NCBI GenBank assembly: GCA_038749025.1 | Contig: JBCDIL010000018.1 | Span: forward strand, 3,764-67,763 | DNA length: 64,000 nucleotides | DNA from: JBCAXA01 sp038749025 | GTDB taxonomy: Bacteria; Pseudomonadota; Gammaproteobacteria; Steroidobacterales; Woeseiaceae | Direction: 5' to 3' | Shown here: piece after piece, positions 17,646-26,798 of the stretch | Layout of the letters: every line of letters starts with the position of its first letter | How positions within the stretch are numbered: the stretch's first letter is position 1 | The notes under the pieces: model-generated | Seen by the model: the letters and a program-made list of their open reading frames with translations, nothing else | What the model was told of the DNA's origin: nothing | The model's database searches: none | Program-made: the position numbers and the translations under genes

Positions 17646-18478
17646 CAGGCCCTGATCGGCTGGCGTCGTTCGTGCGCCGGTACCCGCGACTGACCGTCCT
17701 GACCGGCGCTGGAATTAGCACACCTTCGGGCATCCCCGATTACCGCGACCGGAACGGTCAATGGAAAGGGGCGACACCGATCGACTATCGCGACTTTGTT
17801 GGCAAAGCGGCGATGCGCCAACGCTACTGGTCGCGCAGCCTCGTCGGCTGGCCAATCATGGCAGCGAGCACACCGAACGTTTGCCATACCGTCGTTAGCG
17901 GGCTGCAGGACGCAGGCTTTGTTGAGCGCATCGTGACCCAGAACGTCGACACATTGCATCAACGTGCCGGTAGCCGCGATGTCATCGATTTACACGGTCG
18001 CCTCGACAGCGTTAGCTGCTTGAGCTGCGATTGGCAAGCGCCGCGGGCTGATTGGCAGCAGCGTCTCAGCAAACTCAACCCCGACATCGCGGCGACGGCA
18101 GTCACCGCGCAAACCCGACCGGACGGTGACGCCGCCATCGATGATCTGGATCTTAGTCGTTTCGTTGTGCCGGCGTGTCCGCGTTGTGGCGGTATCGTTA
18201 AGCCAGATGTGGTCTTCTTTGGCGAAAACGTCCCGCGCGAGCGCGTTGCCGATGCGATGGCGGCATTGGCGGCGAGCGATGCGCTTCTCGTCCTTGGTTC
18301 GTCGTTGGTATTGTTTTCAGGGTTCCGGTTCGCGCGCGCGGCTCACCAGCGCGGCCAAGCCATCGCACTTGTCAACCTGGGGGTTAACCGTGCCGATGAT
18401 CTCGCGACGCTAAAAATCGATGCACCCTGCGAGGATGTCCTCGCCCCACTCCCGGAGTTGTTGGCGGCCGCGGTTTAG
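17642..18478 (+). CDS. Sir2-family NAD-dependent protein deacylase
   Basis: 278 residues from a GTG start overlapping the previous stop by four bases. Sirtuin motifs are all present: LTGAGISTPSGIPDYRD (NAD loop), TQNVDTLHQRAGS, LHGRLDSVSCLSCDW with catalytic His, a Cys4 zinc ribbon (CLSC and CPRCGG), IVKPDVVFFGENVP and VLGSSLVLFSGF. The GIPDYRD loop and the large insertion before the second cysteine pair resemble the class II (SIRT4-like) group more than CobB. It would remove acyl groups from lysines using NAD. Its tight coupling to a beta-CASP nuclease suggests a joint role in RNA or protein turnover, which is inference. Confidence 0.9.
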   Translation: MTGPDRLASFVRRYPRLTVLTGAGISTPSGIPDYRDRNGQWKGATPIDYRDFVGKAAMRQRYWSRSLVGWPIMAASTPNVCHTVVSGLQDAGFVERIVTQNVDTLHQRAGSRDVIDLHGRLDSVSCLSCDWQAPRADWQQRLSKLNPDIAATAVTAQTRPDGDAAIDDLDLSRFVVPACPRCGGIVKPDVVFFGENVPRERVADAMAALAASDALLVLGSSLVLFSGFRFARAAHQRGQAIALVNLGVNRADDLATLKIDAPCEDVLAPLPELLAAAV

Positions 18479-19890
18479 TTGGCTGCCACCTGCCAACCAC
18501 CGCCAAGCGAGCGATACAGATCTACCGTTGCGCGCAGTGCGTTGGCCTGCGCAGCCGCGGCTTGGTCGTCGAGCTCGGTCTGCCGACGCTCGGCGGCAAG
18601 TACATCCAGAAAATCGATTAGCCCAGATCGGTACAGTTTGCGTGCAGTCGTGGCAGCACGGCCCGCGGCGTTCGCAGCGTCGGCCAAAGACTCGCTGCTT
18701 TGCAATGCGCCGTTGTACCGACTGAGCGCCGTTTCGGTCTCCGACAGCGCCGTCAAGACAGTGGACTCATAGGCCGCGGCAGCAAGCTCCGCCCCAGCCA
18801 CCGCACCGTCACGCTGGCGTCGCAAGCGGCCGGCTTCGAAAATCGGTAGCCGTAGACCGGGCACGATACCGGTAAATCGCGCGTCGGACGAACCCATGTC
18901 GCTCGCTTTAACGGCTTCGAACCCGTAGTTAGCGGCTAGTGTCAGACGCGGGAAAAACTCCGCCGTTGCAACGCCGACGTCGGCGGTAGCCGCGGCGAGA
19001 CGTCGCTCGGCTGCCTGCACATCGGGCCGGCGCGTCAGCAGATCAGCCGAGGTTCCGACTGCAAGCGTCGGCAACGGTTGCGGCAACGGGTTGGCAACGA
19101 GCGTTGTCGCGATATCGGCAGGCCGTTGGCCGGTCAGCGCACCAAGACGAAACCGGCTCGCATCACGCGCAGCCTTGAGCGTCGCCAAGCCAGCGCGGGC
19201 CGCCTCGAATTCAGCGCGTGCCCGATCCACATCGATTTGTCCGGCGAGACCGCTGCGCTGTTTGTTCTCGGTGAGCTCAACGGTTTGTCGAAGTAACTCG
19301 ATATTGCGCTCAAGCGCGGCAATACGCTGTTCCGCACCGCCAAATTCGAAATAGGCGGCTGCCGTTTCGGCAACAATGCCGAGAATGGCCGCGCGGTAAT
19401 CAGCAATCGCCACACCGAGCGATGCCGCTGCCGATTCGTTGCGGCGGCGGACGCTGCCGAAAACATCGATCTCCCACGCGGTCTCCAGTGTCGATGTGTA
19501 AAACTCGCCATCGCGTTCCGCCAACCCAGCGCGGACCAGCTGACCGAACGCACCGGGCGACTCGAGACTCTGTTCGAAATTCGTATAAGTGCCGGTGGCT
19601 GCCAACGTCGGCCAAAACGCTGCGCGAGCAATGCCGCGAACGGCCCGCGCTTGGTCCAGCCGGGCGCGTGCGGCGTCCAAGTCAGGACTGTCGGCCAAGG
19701 CCGCATCGATCAGTGCCGTCAAAGCGGTGTCGTCGAACGCAAGCCACCAATCAGCGACCGGCTCGGATGTCGCCATTTGTTCAGCGCTGACGAACGCTGT
19801 CGCAGCATCGGTATCGGGGGCGACATAGTCAGGGCCGACCGCGCAACCGCTGGCAACTAGAGTCGCCACGACGATCACAAAGCGATTCAT
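18475..19890 (-). CDS. RND efflux outer-membrane lipoprotein (NodT/OprM type)
   Basis: 471 residues with a lipoprotein signal (LVASGC). The sequence shows the two-fold TolC-like repeat: YVAPDTDAATAF, WWLAFDDTALTALIDAAL near the start and ARARLDQARAVRGIARAAFWPTL, with the second half containing SADLLTRRPDVQAAERRLAAATADVGVATAEFFPRLTL, a NodT signature. It forms the trimeric exit duct of the tripartite pump. It is the last gene of the operon MFP - RND - OMP; its ATG overlaps the permease stop by four bases. It converges with the sirtuin gene, sharing the last bases. Confidence 0.93.
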   Translation of the reverse strand: MNRFVIVVATLVASGCAVGPDYVAPDTDAATAFVSAEQMATSEPVADWWLAFDDTALTALIDAALADSPDLDAARARLDQARAVRGIARAAFWPTLAATGTYTNFEQSLESPGAFGQLVRAGLAERDGEFYTSTLETAWEIDVFGSVRRRNESAAASLGVAIADYRAAILGIVAETAAAYFEFGGAEQRIAALERNIELLRQTVELTENKQRSGLAGQIDVDRARAEFEAARAGLATLKAARDASRFRLGALTGQRPADIATTLVANPLPQPLPTLAVGTSADLLTRRPDVQAAERRLAAATADVGVATAEFFPRLTLAANYGFEAVKASDMGSSDARFTGIVPGLRLPIFEAGRLRRQRDGAVAGAELAAAAYESTVLTALSETETALSRYNGALQSSESLADAANAAGRAATTARKLYRSGLIDFLDVLAAERRQTELDDQAAAAQANALRATVDLYRSLGGGWQVAAN

Positions 19891-22800
19891 GACGCAGCCT
19901 CCGCAGGCGCAACGACCGATTCCTCTTCAGCCGGTATCGACCAGCTCCGCCAACCGCATACCAACGAGTACAAAGCCGGCGTGAAGAGCAGGGACAGCGT
20001 AATCGAAAACGCAACGCCGCCGGCGATCACGATAGCCAACGGCGGCCAGAAATCGCCACCGGAGAATACCAACAACGGTATGAAACCACCGACGGTCGTT
20101 AACGTCGTCGACACGATATGGCGCGTGGCACCCATCGTCTCGCGAACAATCGCCGCCTTGTCGCCGCCGCTCGAGTCGGTTCGCGCACGAATCGCTGCCA
20201 GCACAACGATTGTCCCGTTAATCGCAACACCGACCAGACCAACACTACCGATAATGGCGTTGAAGCCGCGCGCGTAACCGCCGATCCAGAGTGACAACAT
20301 ACCCAAGCCGATTGAGAGAACCGCCACCAGACCAATAATGCTCGCTAAACGAACACTGCGGAACGATAAGACGATCGTCGCAACCATCAGCATCAATATG
20401 ATCGGCAAATAAGTCAGCAACTGACCCAGCGCGTTACTGCTCTGCTCACTATCGCCAGCAACTCGCATTCGGTAGCCTGGCGGCAAGGTAAAGTCGACAC
20501 GTTCGAGCTCGGCGAGAATCTCGTTGGTCACGTCGATTGCCAAGACATCGCGACCGATATACCCAAGAACATCGTTGCTGCGCTGATTATTGCGCCGGCT
20601 GATACTGGACAACTCCGGCCGCAAGGCTAACTCGCCGATACTGCTCGCCGGTATCCACTGCGTGCCTTGGCGGTTTGTCAGCAGCAGATGCTCGAGACCG
20701 CTGACAGCGCGTCTGTCAGCGTCAGCAAGACGGACGACAACCGGTAACTCCTCAAGATCTTCGAGCAATGCGCCGCCGGCGCGACCGTCGAGATCGGCTT
20801 GCATCTGTGCCGCGATCTCGGTCAGCGTGAAACCCGCTTCCGTCGCAGCGAACTCGTCCGCTACAAAATCGAGCTTTGGCGCTCCGCCGGCAACCGTGGC
20901 GCGGGTGTGCAAAACCCCGTCAATGGTGTGCATGATGCGGCGCAGTTCCTCGCCGAGCTCTCGCAAGGTCGCGACATCCGGCCCGATGATTTCAAAGCCA
21001 ACCGGTGCATCGACGGGCGGCCCTTGCGCGAAAGGTGCGACGACGATTTGCGCCTCAGGAAATGCCTCACCCAATAGCAACGGCAGTTGCCGTATTAACG
21101 CGTTCGCTTCTTTAACGGTATCGACAAACACCATCGCGTGAGCGAACGCATCGTTCGCTTGCTCGCGCATGATGCGGTTGTAGTACACGGTCGGGTAGCT
21201 GCCACCAACACGCCAATGCACCTCGTTGACAGTGGAAAACTCGCGCAGCTTATTTTCGATCTGTTGAGCGATATCGGCCGTACGCGCCAGGGTCGATGAC
21301 GGCGACAAGCGAACCTCGATCTCGAACTGATTCCTATCCGCCGGCGGGAAAAACTGCTGCCCGAGGGTACTTGCCAACAGGAATCCCGCAACGGGTAATG
21401 TCAGACCCGCCAAAACCGCTATCCGCGGAAACGCCAATACGGTCTCAAGCAAACGCCGGTAGGCACCAGCCACCCGTTTCGACCGGACACCATCTCGCCA
21501 CCAAACATGCGGTGTGCCAGCGACCCGGCGGCGCATAAAGATCCCGCCCAGCGACGGAATAATCGTGACCGCCGTGAAAAACGACGCCAGCAATGCGAAC
21601 ACAACAGCGATTGCGATTGGGCTGACAAAATCACCCAAAGCACCGGGCAACAAGAAGACCGGCATAAAGCCGAGAATCGTCGTCAACGTCGACGCCAATA
21701 ACGGGATGAACAAGTGTGCGAGCGCTTTTTGCACCGCTTGCCAACGCTCATCACCGTCGTCGAGGTGTTTTTTGACTTGGTCGGTGACGACGATGGCATT
21801 GTCGATCAACAAACCAATGGCGATGATCATCCCGAAGATCGCCATTTGGTGCAGTTGCTGCCCGGCCGCACCGAGCGCGAAGATACTGATCGCGGCCGAT
21901 AAGGGTAGCGATGAGCCGACGATAAGTGCCGCACGGAACCCCATCGCGAAGAACACGACCAGGACCACCAAGGCAGCGCCCGCCAAGAGGTTGCTGCCTA
22001 GCGACGAAAGACGCTCTTCGGTATAGACGTTTTGATCAAAAACGGTCTCGATGCCCAGGCCGCCACCGTTAGAGGCTTTGAATACTTCGACCGCGTCGCG
22101 CGCTTCACCCGCCCACTGATCGAGACGAACGTTTTCATTGGTTTGCGCCGCAACCAATATACTGCGAGCACCGTTGGCAAACGCGAGATCTGCCGGTGGG
22201 TCGTGGGTCGCTTTAGTGATAGTTGCAATGCCGCCAACCGTTACGACGGCCCCGCTCGCCGTCGTTCGCAACGGTATGCGGCGAATGCGGGCAAGCGAGT
22301 CGATCTCGGCATCGACTTCGACAAACAAACTGCGCTCGTTTCCACGAATCGTGCCAGCGGGCAAGCGGGTGTCCGCCGCCGCGATCGCGCGCGCGACATC
22401 GGCCGTTGTCATGTTAAGCGCGGCTAATTCGGTTGCATCAATGTCGACACGAATTTCTTCGTCCGGTTGGCCGTAAATCCGCACGAGGTCGGTCCCGTTA
22501 ATCGCCCGCAACGAGTCGGCGAGCTCCTCGGCCAAGCGGCTCATGACGCCAAGCTGCACGGGGGTATTTTGGGTCCAGCGAATGGCCACGATTTTTGAGA
22601 AGGCGACCGCGTTATTCTTGTCGTTGAAATACGGTTGTGACGCGTCAGCGGGCAGATCGGGCTCGACGTCTTTTAGCTGATTCTGAATCTCCGAGAATAC
22701 TTGCTGATTCTCACCGGGGCCGACTTCGTCCGCTAGCTCGATGTTGATAATCGAGATACCGGGCATGGACCGCGATTCGGTCTTTTTGATCTCTGCGATT

Positions 22801-23045
22801 TCCAGCAGTGAATCTTCAATGACGTCGGTCACCAACGCTTCGACTCGCGCGGCCGACGCACCCGGTAAGATCGTCGTAACGCGCGGGTACCGCGCCGTGA
22901 TTCGAGGGTCCTCGATGCGCGGAATATTTGACAGCGCCGAGAATCCACCCAGCAAGACAATGAGCAGGGTTAATGCCAACAAGTACGGGTTGCGAAAGAA
23001 CGCGAGCGCCGGTGCCGTTTTAAACGAGGTGTGTTGTGCGCTCAT
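19887..23045 (-). CDS. RND efflux permease (AcrB/MexB superfamily)
   Basis: 1052 residues, the usual RND length, with twelve membrane segments in the 1 + 5 + 6 pattern around two large periplasmic domains. Visible motifs include IPRIEDPRITARYPRVTTILPGASAARVE near the N-terminus, the TM4 acidic motif GLLIDNAIVVTDQVKKHL with neighbouring Asp, and LLTYLPIILMLMVATIVLSFRS and GLVGVAINGTIVVLAAI in the second half. Proton-driven export of drugs, detergents or other toxic compounds through the TolC-like duct is expected. The P-R-I-E-D start is typical of the less studied RND group related to VexF/MdtC-like or OqxB-distant pumps; substrate not predictable. Two bases separate it from the adaptor gene upstream. 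Confidence 0.93.
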   Translation of the reverse strand: MSAQHTSFKTAPALAFFRNPYLLALTLLIVLLGGFSALSNIPRIEDPRITARYPRVTTILPGASAARVEALVTDVIEDSLLEIAEIKKTESRSMPGISIINIELADEVGPGENQQVFSEIQNQLKDVEPDLPADASQPYFNDKNNAVAFSKIVAIRWTQNTPVQLGVMSRLAEELADSLRAINGTDLVRIYGQPDEEIRVDIDATELAALNMTTADVARAIAAADTRLPAGTIRGNERSLFVEVDAEIDSLARIRRIPLRTTASGAVVTVGGIATITKATHDPPADLAFANGARSILVAAQTNENVRLDQWAGEARDAVEVFKASNGGGLGIETVFDQNVYTEERLSSLGSNLLAGAALVVLVVFFAMGFRAALIVGSSLPLSAAISIFALGAAGQQLHQMAIFGMIIAIGLLIDNAIVVTDQVKKHLDDGDERWQAVQKALAHLFIPLLASTLTTILGFMPVFLLPGALGDFVSPIAIAVVFALLASFFTAVTIIPSLGGIFMRRRVAGTPHVWWRDGVRSKRVAGAYRRLLETVLAFPRIAVLAGLTLPVAGFLLASTLGQQFFPPADRNQFEIEVRLSPSSTLARTADIAQQIENKLREFSTVNEVHWRVGGSYPTVYYNRIMREQANDAFAHAMVFVDTVKEANALIRQLPLLLGEAFPEAQIVVAPFAQGPPVDAPVGFEIIGPDVATLRELGEELRRIMHTIDGVLHTRATVAGGAPKLDFVADEFAATEAGFTLTEIAAQMQADLDGRAGGALLEDLEELPVVVRLADADRRAVSGLEHLLLTNRQGTQWIPASSIGELALRPELSSISRRNNQRSNDVLGYIGRDVLAIDVTNEILAELERVDFTLPPGYRMRVAGDSEQSSNALGQLLTYLPIILMLMVATIVLSFRSVRLASIIGLVAVLSIGLGMLSLWIGGYARGFNAIIGSVGLVGVAINGTIVVLAAIRARTDSSGGDKAAIVRETMGATRHIVSTTLTTVGGFIPLLVFSGGDFWPPLAIVIAGGVAFSITLSLLFTPALYSLVCGWRSWSIPAEEESVVAPAEAAS

Positions 23046-23047
23046 GG

Positions 23048-24196
23048 TTACGGTGCCTGCGCAATTTCTGTGTCATCGATTCGTGCCGGCTGACCGAGCT
23101 TGACGTATTGCCCGGCCACAACCCGGTGCAGTCCGTCGACGACATAAAGCTCACCCGACGTAATCGCGCCACGGGCGAAAAACGCGGACTCCGTCTGGTG
23201 CAGCACCTCAACAGCTCGCGGTGACAAGCGATGACTCGCACCGGGTGGTGTAGCCTCTTCAGCGGATGACGGTTCAGCGACGAACACGGTCCACAGGCCG
23301 CGATTGCCCTCCGTCAAGGCACCGAGCGGTAACCAAAAACCGCGCTGCGGGATCTGCCGCTCAAAGGCGAACCGGGCTAAATCCCCGGGCAATGTTGCCG
23401 TATCTTCCAGCACGAAAATCGCATCGAGCGTTCGCGTGATTGGGTCACGACTCGGTACTATCGCGCGGAGCGACGCTTCGACGGCCCGTCCGCCGATCAT
23501 CAGCGTGTGCGCCGACCCGGCGGTTAGCGAGGCTGCGGCTTCGGCGCTGATGCCGATTCTTGCTTCGCGCGCGGCAATTTCCTCGATCCGAACAACGGTT
23601 TGGCCGCCACCGACAATCACGCCCTCGTCGACAACACGACGAACGACCCGTGCGTTGTAGGGCGCTCTGAGCGTTGAACGACGGATATCGACGTCGATGC
23701 GTGCCAAGCGGGCCGCAGCGGCTTCCCGAGCAGCGACTGCGGTCGCCGCCGCTTGGCGTGCCTGATCGAGTGCTTGCGCCGACACACCGTCGTACTCGCG
23801 GGCTTCTTCGCTGCGAAGCAATGTCGCCTCGGCCAGCCCAGCACTCGCGCTGGCCTGCTCTAGAGCGGCTGCTGCTTCGCGCCGTGCCGTGCCAAGCCGC
23901 GCGGTATCCAGTATCGCCAAACGATCACCAGCGGCGACGGTGTCGCCATCGTTGACCATTATCCGCTCGACCTCGCCGCCGAGTTCGAATCCCAGTTGGC
24001 TTTGCCGCGGAGCCTCAACCAGGCCCGCAAACTGCGTGTCGGCGGCGTAGCTGTCCTGCTCGACCAAGCGCTCGACGCGCACGGGCAGGATTTCATTGGC
24101 ACGGCGGTTTGCGTCAGTCGCATCGCCGCTACAACCTGCCAAAACCGCTGCGAACACCCATAACCAACGGCTGTTAACTGCTGCACCCAAGCTCAT
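23048..24196 (-). CDS. RND efflux periplasmic adaptor (HlyD/MFP family) lipoprotein
   Basis: I place the start at ATG 24196 (382 residues) because AAGGA lies just upstream and the lipoprotein signal MSLGAAVNSRWLWVFAAVLAGC begins there; longer frames would run through the promoter. Adaptor features: first half of the barrel-sandwich (LVEAPRQSQLGFELGGEVERIMVNDGDTVAAGDRLAIL), an alpha-helical hairpin of about 90 residues, then STLRAPYNARVVRRVVDEGVIVGGGQTVVRI. It links the permease to the outer-membrane channel. First gene of the pump operon; transcribed from the promoter overlapped by the TetR operator. Confidence 0.92.
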   Translation of the reverse strand: MSLGAAVNSRWLWVFAAVLAGCSGDATDANRRANEILPVRVERLVEQDSYAADTQFAGLVEAPRQSQLGFELGGEVERIMVNDGDTVAAGDRLAILDTARLGTARREAAAALEQASASAGLAEATLLRSEEAREYDGVSAQALDQARQAAATAVAAREAAAARLARIDVDIRRSTLRAPYNARVVRRVVDEGVIVGGGQTVVRIEEIAAREARIGISAEAAASLTAGSAHTLMIGGRAVEASLRAIVPSRDPITRTLDAIFVLEDTATLPGDLARFAFERQIPQRGFWLPLGALTEGNRGLWTVFVAEPSSAEEATPPGASHRLSPRAVEVLHQTESAFFARGAITSGELYVVDGLHRVVAGQYVKLGQPARIDDTEIAQAP

Positions 24197-24243
24197 TGCT
24201 GTTCCTTTGCCGACACGATGTCGAAGATATATACTGGACGGTG

Positions 24244-24283
24244 TGGTATGATAATAATTCAAACAAACGAGACTGTCTAGTTT
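24244..24283. promoter_or_regulatory. TetR operator and overlapping divergent promoters
   Basis: The 19-base near-perfect palindrome AAACGAGACTGTCTAGTTT (24265-24283, one mismatched pair) lies between the pump operon and the TetR gene. On the minus strand TAGACA (24279-24274) and TATTAT (24256-24251) are 17 bases apart, a good sigma70 promoter for the pump whose -35 is inside the palindrome. On the plus strand an extended -10 TGGTATGAT (24244-24252) would start transcription just before or in the palindrome. Binding of the repressor would therefore shut both promoters, giving autoregulation and drug-induced expression. Confidence 0.75.
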
Positions 24284-24908
24284 GATAAATAAAGACACAA
24301 CCGCAAAGCGCCAGGGACGGCCCAAAAGCGAAGAGAAACGAGAAGCCATTCGGCAGGCGGGATCGGAGTTGTTCCTGGCTGTCGGCTGGGCCAATGCCTC
24401 GATGGATGCAATCGCCCAGAAAGCCGGTGTGTCCAAGCAAACCGTGTATTCGCATTTTCGCTCGAAGGAAGATCTTTTCCGGGCCTGTATCCGGTCGAAA
24501 TTGTCGACCTATGAGCTCGACGGCGCCGATTGCGGCGATCAGCTCGATCAGGCGCTACAACGCTTTGGAGAACGGTTTTTCGAACTGATGAACGACCCGG
24601 ACGTCACGCGGATGTATCGTGTTTTGATTGCGCACGCCGAGGAATTTCCGAATTTGGTCCGCAATTTCAAGGAAGCCGGGCCCGATGAAGCCGAACAGGA
24701 ATTGGCGACGTTGCTCGCGCGTACGCTGCCGGACGACTGCGGACTCGATACGAAAGAAATCGCCTGCGATTTTTTGCATCCGATTATCGTCGACGTCTTG
24801 ATGAAGCGGCTGCTTAATGTGGAGCCCGAAATCGGTGACCAACGCGCCTACATCGAACGTAGCGTCCACCGTTTCTTGCGGCTACACGGTATCGCCGCCA
24901 ACCAATAA
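24282..24908 (+). CDS. TetR/AcrR-family repressor of the RND pump
   Basis: 208 residues from a TTG start, which sits inside the palindromic operator; no in-frame ATG or GTG lies upstream before a stop. The N-terminal helix-turn-helix is clear: AIRQAGSELFLAVGWANASMDAIAQKAGVSKQTVYSHFRSKEDLF. The C-terminal ligand/dimer domain (about 60-205) resembles the TetR_C group found in AcrR-like regulators (EEFPNLVRNF). Divergent orientation to the efflux operon and the shared operator make it almost certainly its local repressor. The inducing ligand is unknown. A start without a Shine-Dalgarno sequence suggests weak translation. Confidence 0.88.
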   Translation: MINKDTTAKRQGRPKSEEKREAIRQAGSELFLAVGWANASMDAIAQKAGVSKQTVYSHFRSKEDLFRACIRSKLSTYELDGADCGDQLDQALQRFGERFFELMNDPDVTRMYRVLIAHAEEFPNLVRNFKEAGPDEAEQELATLLARTLPDDCGLDTKEIACDFLHPIIVDVLMKRLLNVEPEIGDQRAYIERSVHRFLRLHGIAANQ

Positions 24909-24924
24909 ATAAGGAGCCGACCCA

Positions 24925-25803
24925 GTGTCTGGCGACGTCAGTGTCAGTGCGTTTCGCCACGCGGACATTCGGATCTGCGTCGACGCTCAATTGGTATTGC
25001 GGGCCGTTGGCATAGACAGCTACATCGAGCCGACTGAGCATGGCTACGCTCTGTTCGTTGCCAGTCCCGACTTTGCGGCCGCTCGCGAACAACTAAGCCT
25101 GTACGCGAAGGAAAACGCCAACCCGCCACCACCAGCGCCGCCACCGCTACCGACATTCCCGTGGGTTCGGGCCGTCGTTGCCTACGGCGCGCTCATCGTC
25201 GCCTTCGTCATGATCGCCGAGCGCCATGTCGGCGGGCTGGATTGGTACCGCGCGGGTCGCATCGATGGCGCTGCCGTCCTCGCCGGCCAGTGGTGGCGCC
25301 TCATCACGGCGCTGACGCTGCACGCCGACTTAAGTCATTTACTGGCCAATGTCGTCAGCGGCGCCGTCGCCGTCGCCTTGACCGCGCGCCTCGTGGGCGG
25401 TGGCGTCGCGGCGGTGGCGTTGCTGCTCAGCGGCACCCTTGGCAATGCGGTTAATGTTCTGTTTCAGGGGCCGAACCACCTTGCCGTCGGGGCGTCAACG
25501 GCCATTTTCGCGGCAGTCGGTCTCGTCGGCGCAATCGAAACCCGCCGGCATGGCCTGGTCAGTAGCAACTGGGCCAAGCGTATCGGGCCGTTGGTGTTCG
25601 CCGTCGTCTTGCTAACGTTCTTCGGGACGGGCTCGGAGCGTACCGACGTGGGGGCGCACTGGTGGGGCTTTGTTGCGGGACTGGTTGTTGGTCTCGGCTT
25701 GGGGCGAATCCCGGTCGGCTCGTTAACCGTACAACGCCAGCGACGCTGCGCTATCGCGGCGGGCGCTGTGCTCGTTATCGCGTGGCTTGCAGCCCTCCTC
25801 TAA
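24925..25803 (+). CDS. rhomboid-family intramembrane serine protease with N-terminal DUF2007-like domain
   Basis: 292 residues from a GTG preceded by AAGGAG. The first 65 residues (ADIRICVDAQLVLRAVGIDSYIEPTEHGYALFVASPDFAAAREQL) look like a DUF2007/Grx-like signal domain, followed by a Pro-rich linker. The membrane part has the rhomboid motifs WWRLITALTLHADLSHLLAN, the catalytic GASTAIF serine and the catalytic histidine in GAHWWGFVAG, over six to seven helices. It is 16 bases downstream of the TetR gene and may be read from the same transcript. It could cleave membrane-tethered substrates; it lacks obvious rhombosortase features. Confidence 0.87.
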   Translation: MSGDVSVSAFRHADIRICVDAQLVLRAVGIDSYIEPTEHGYALFVASPDFAAAREQLSLYAKENANPPPPAPPPLPTFPWVRAVVAYGALIVAFVMIAERHVGGLDWYRAGRIDGAAVLAGQWWRLITALTLHADLSHLLANVVSGAVAVALTARLVGGGVAAVALLLSGTLGNAVNVLFQGPNHLAVGASTAIFAAVGLVGAIETRRHGLVSSNWAKRIGPLVFAVVLLTFFGTGSERTDVGAHWWGFVAGLVVGLGLGRIPVGSLTVQRQRRCAIAAGAVLVIAWLAALL

Positions 25804-25867
25804 ACCACGGTGCGCTAGCTACACCGTAGCGGTACACTGCGGCGCTCCCTAAGAACCGGACCCTGTC

Positions 25868-26782
25868 GTGGCCGTAATCCTTAACTACCTTGCGACCACG
25901 TTGATCTGGGGATCGACTTGGTACGTTATTAGCTTCCAGCAAGCGGGGGCGGCGCAAGAGGTATCGGTCGCTATACGCTTTTTGATTGCCGCCGCGCTGC
26001 TGCTCGCATGGGGCCTGTTGGCGCGCCGCCGTCTGGGTATCGGGCGCGAGCATTACCCATGGGTTTTCGTGCAAGGTCTACTGTTGTTCTCGGCGAACTA
26101 CCTGTGCGTGTACTTCGCGACACCGCTGATTACGACGGGACTCATCGCCGTCATCTTCGGCCTGATAATTCCGTTTAATATTGTTCACGAGCGGATATTT
26201 TTTAAGACGCCTCTGTCATTGCCATTGCTGTTATCGGCGACGCTCGGCTTAGTCGGCATCATGTTGGTCTTCGCGCCGCAACTGTTGTCGACCACACTAG
26301 ACGATTCAGCGTTGCGAGGTATCGGCCTTAGTGTTGCGGGCGCCTGGCTGGCCTCACTCGGCAACATGGCCGCCGTCCGGAACACGAAAGCGAAGTTACC
26401 GGCTGTCGCCATCAATGCTCACGGAATGTTTTGGGGCGGACTGGCATCGCTTATTGTGGCCGCCGCGCTCGGGCGTAGCTTTGCGATCGACTGGACGTTC
26501 GAGTACACGGCCTCGCTCGCCTATTTGGCGTTATTTGGGTCGGCCGTCGCGTTTGGTAGCTACCTGTTTTTAATCGAGCATATCGGCTCCGGGCCGGCGG
26601 CCTACGCGAACATCATCGTCCCTATTGTTGCACTTGTGATCTCAACGGTTTTCGAGTCGTACCAGTGGACGTGGGTGTCCGCACTCGGCGTTGTGCTGGT
26701 ACTCGGTGGCAACACGTTAATTATTAACCGGCAGCGCAAAAACCAACGCGCTGGACTCGCTAGAAAAAACCGAATCGCCTGA
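25868..26782 (+). CDS. EamA/DMT-family transporter
   Basis: 304 residues from a GTG; ten predicted membrane helices in two EamA repeats. Typical motifs: LATTLIWGSTWYVISFQ at the N-terminus, the RFLIAAALLLAW helix end of repeat one, and LAYLALFGSAVAFGSYLFLIEHIGSGPAAYANIIVPIVALVISTVFE in repeat two. The family exports amino acids, nucleobases or other metabolites; substrate not determinable. It is 16 bases upstream of the mechanosensitive channel gene. Confidence 0.88.
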   Translation: MAVILNYLATTLIWGSTWYVISFQQAGAAQEVSVAIRFLIAAALLLAWGLLARRRLGIGREHYPWVFVQGLLLFSANYLCVYFATPLITTGLIAVIFGLIIPFNIVHERIFFKTPLSLPLLLSATLGLVGIMLVFAPQLLSTTLDDSALRGIGLSVAGAWLASLGNMAAVRNTKAKLPAVAINAHGMFWGGLASLIVAAALGRSFAIDWTFEYTASLAYLALFGSAVAFGSYLFLIEHIGSGPAAYANIIVPIVALVISTVFESYQWTWVSALGVVLVLGGNTLIINRQRKNQRAGLARKNRIA

Positions 26783-26798
26783 CCGACGGGAGGAAACT

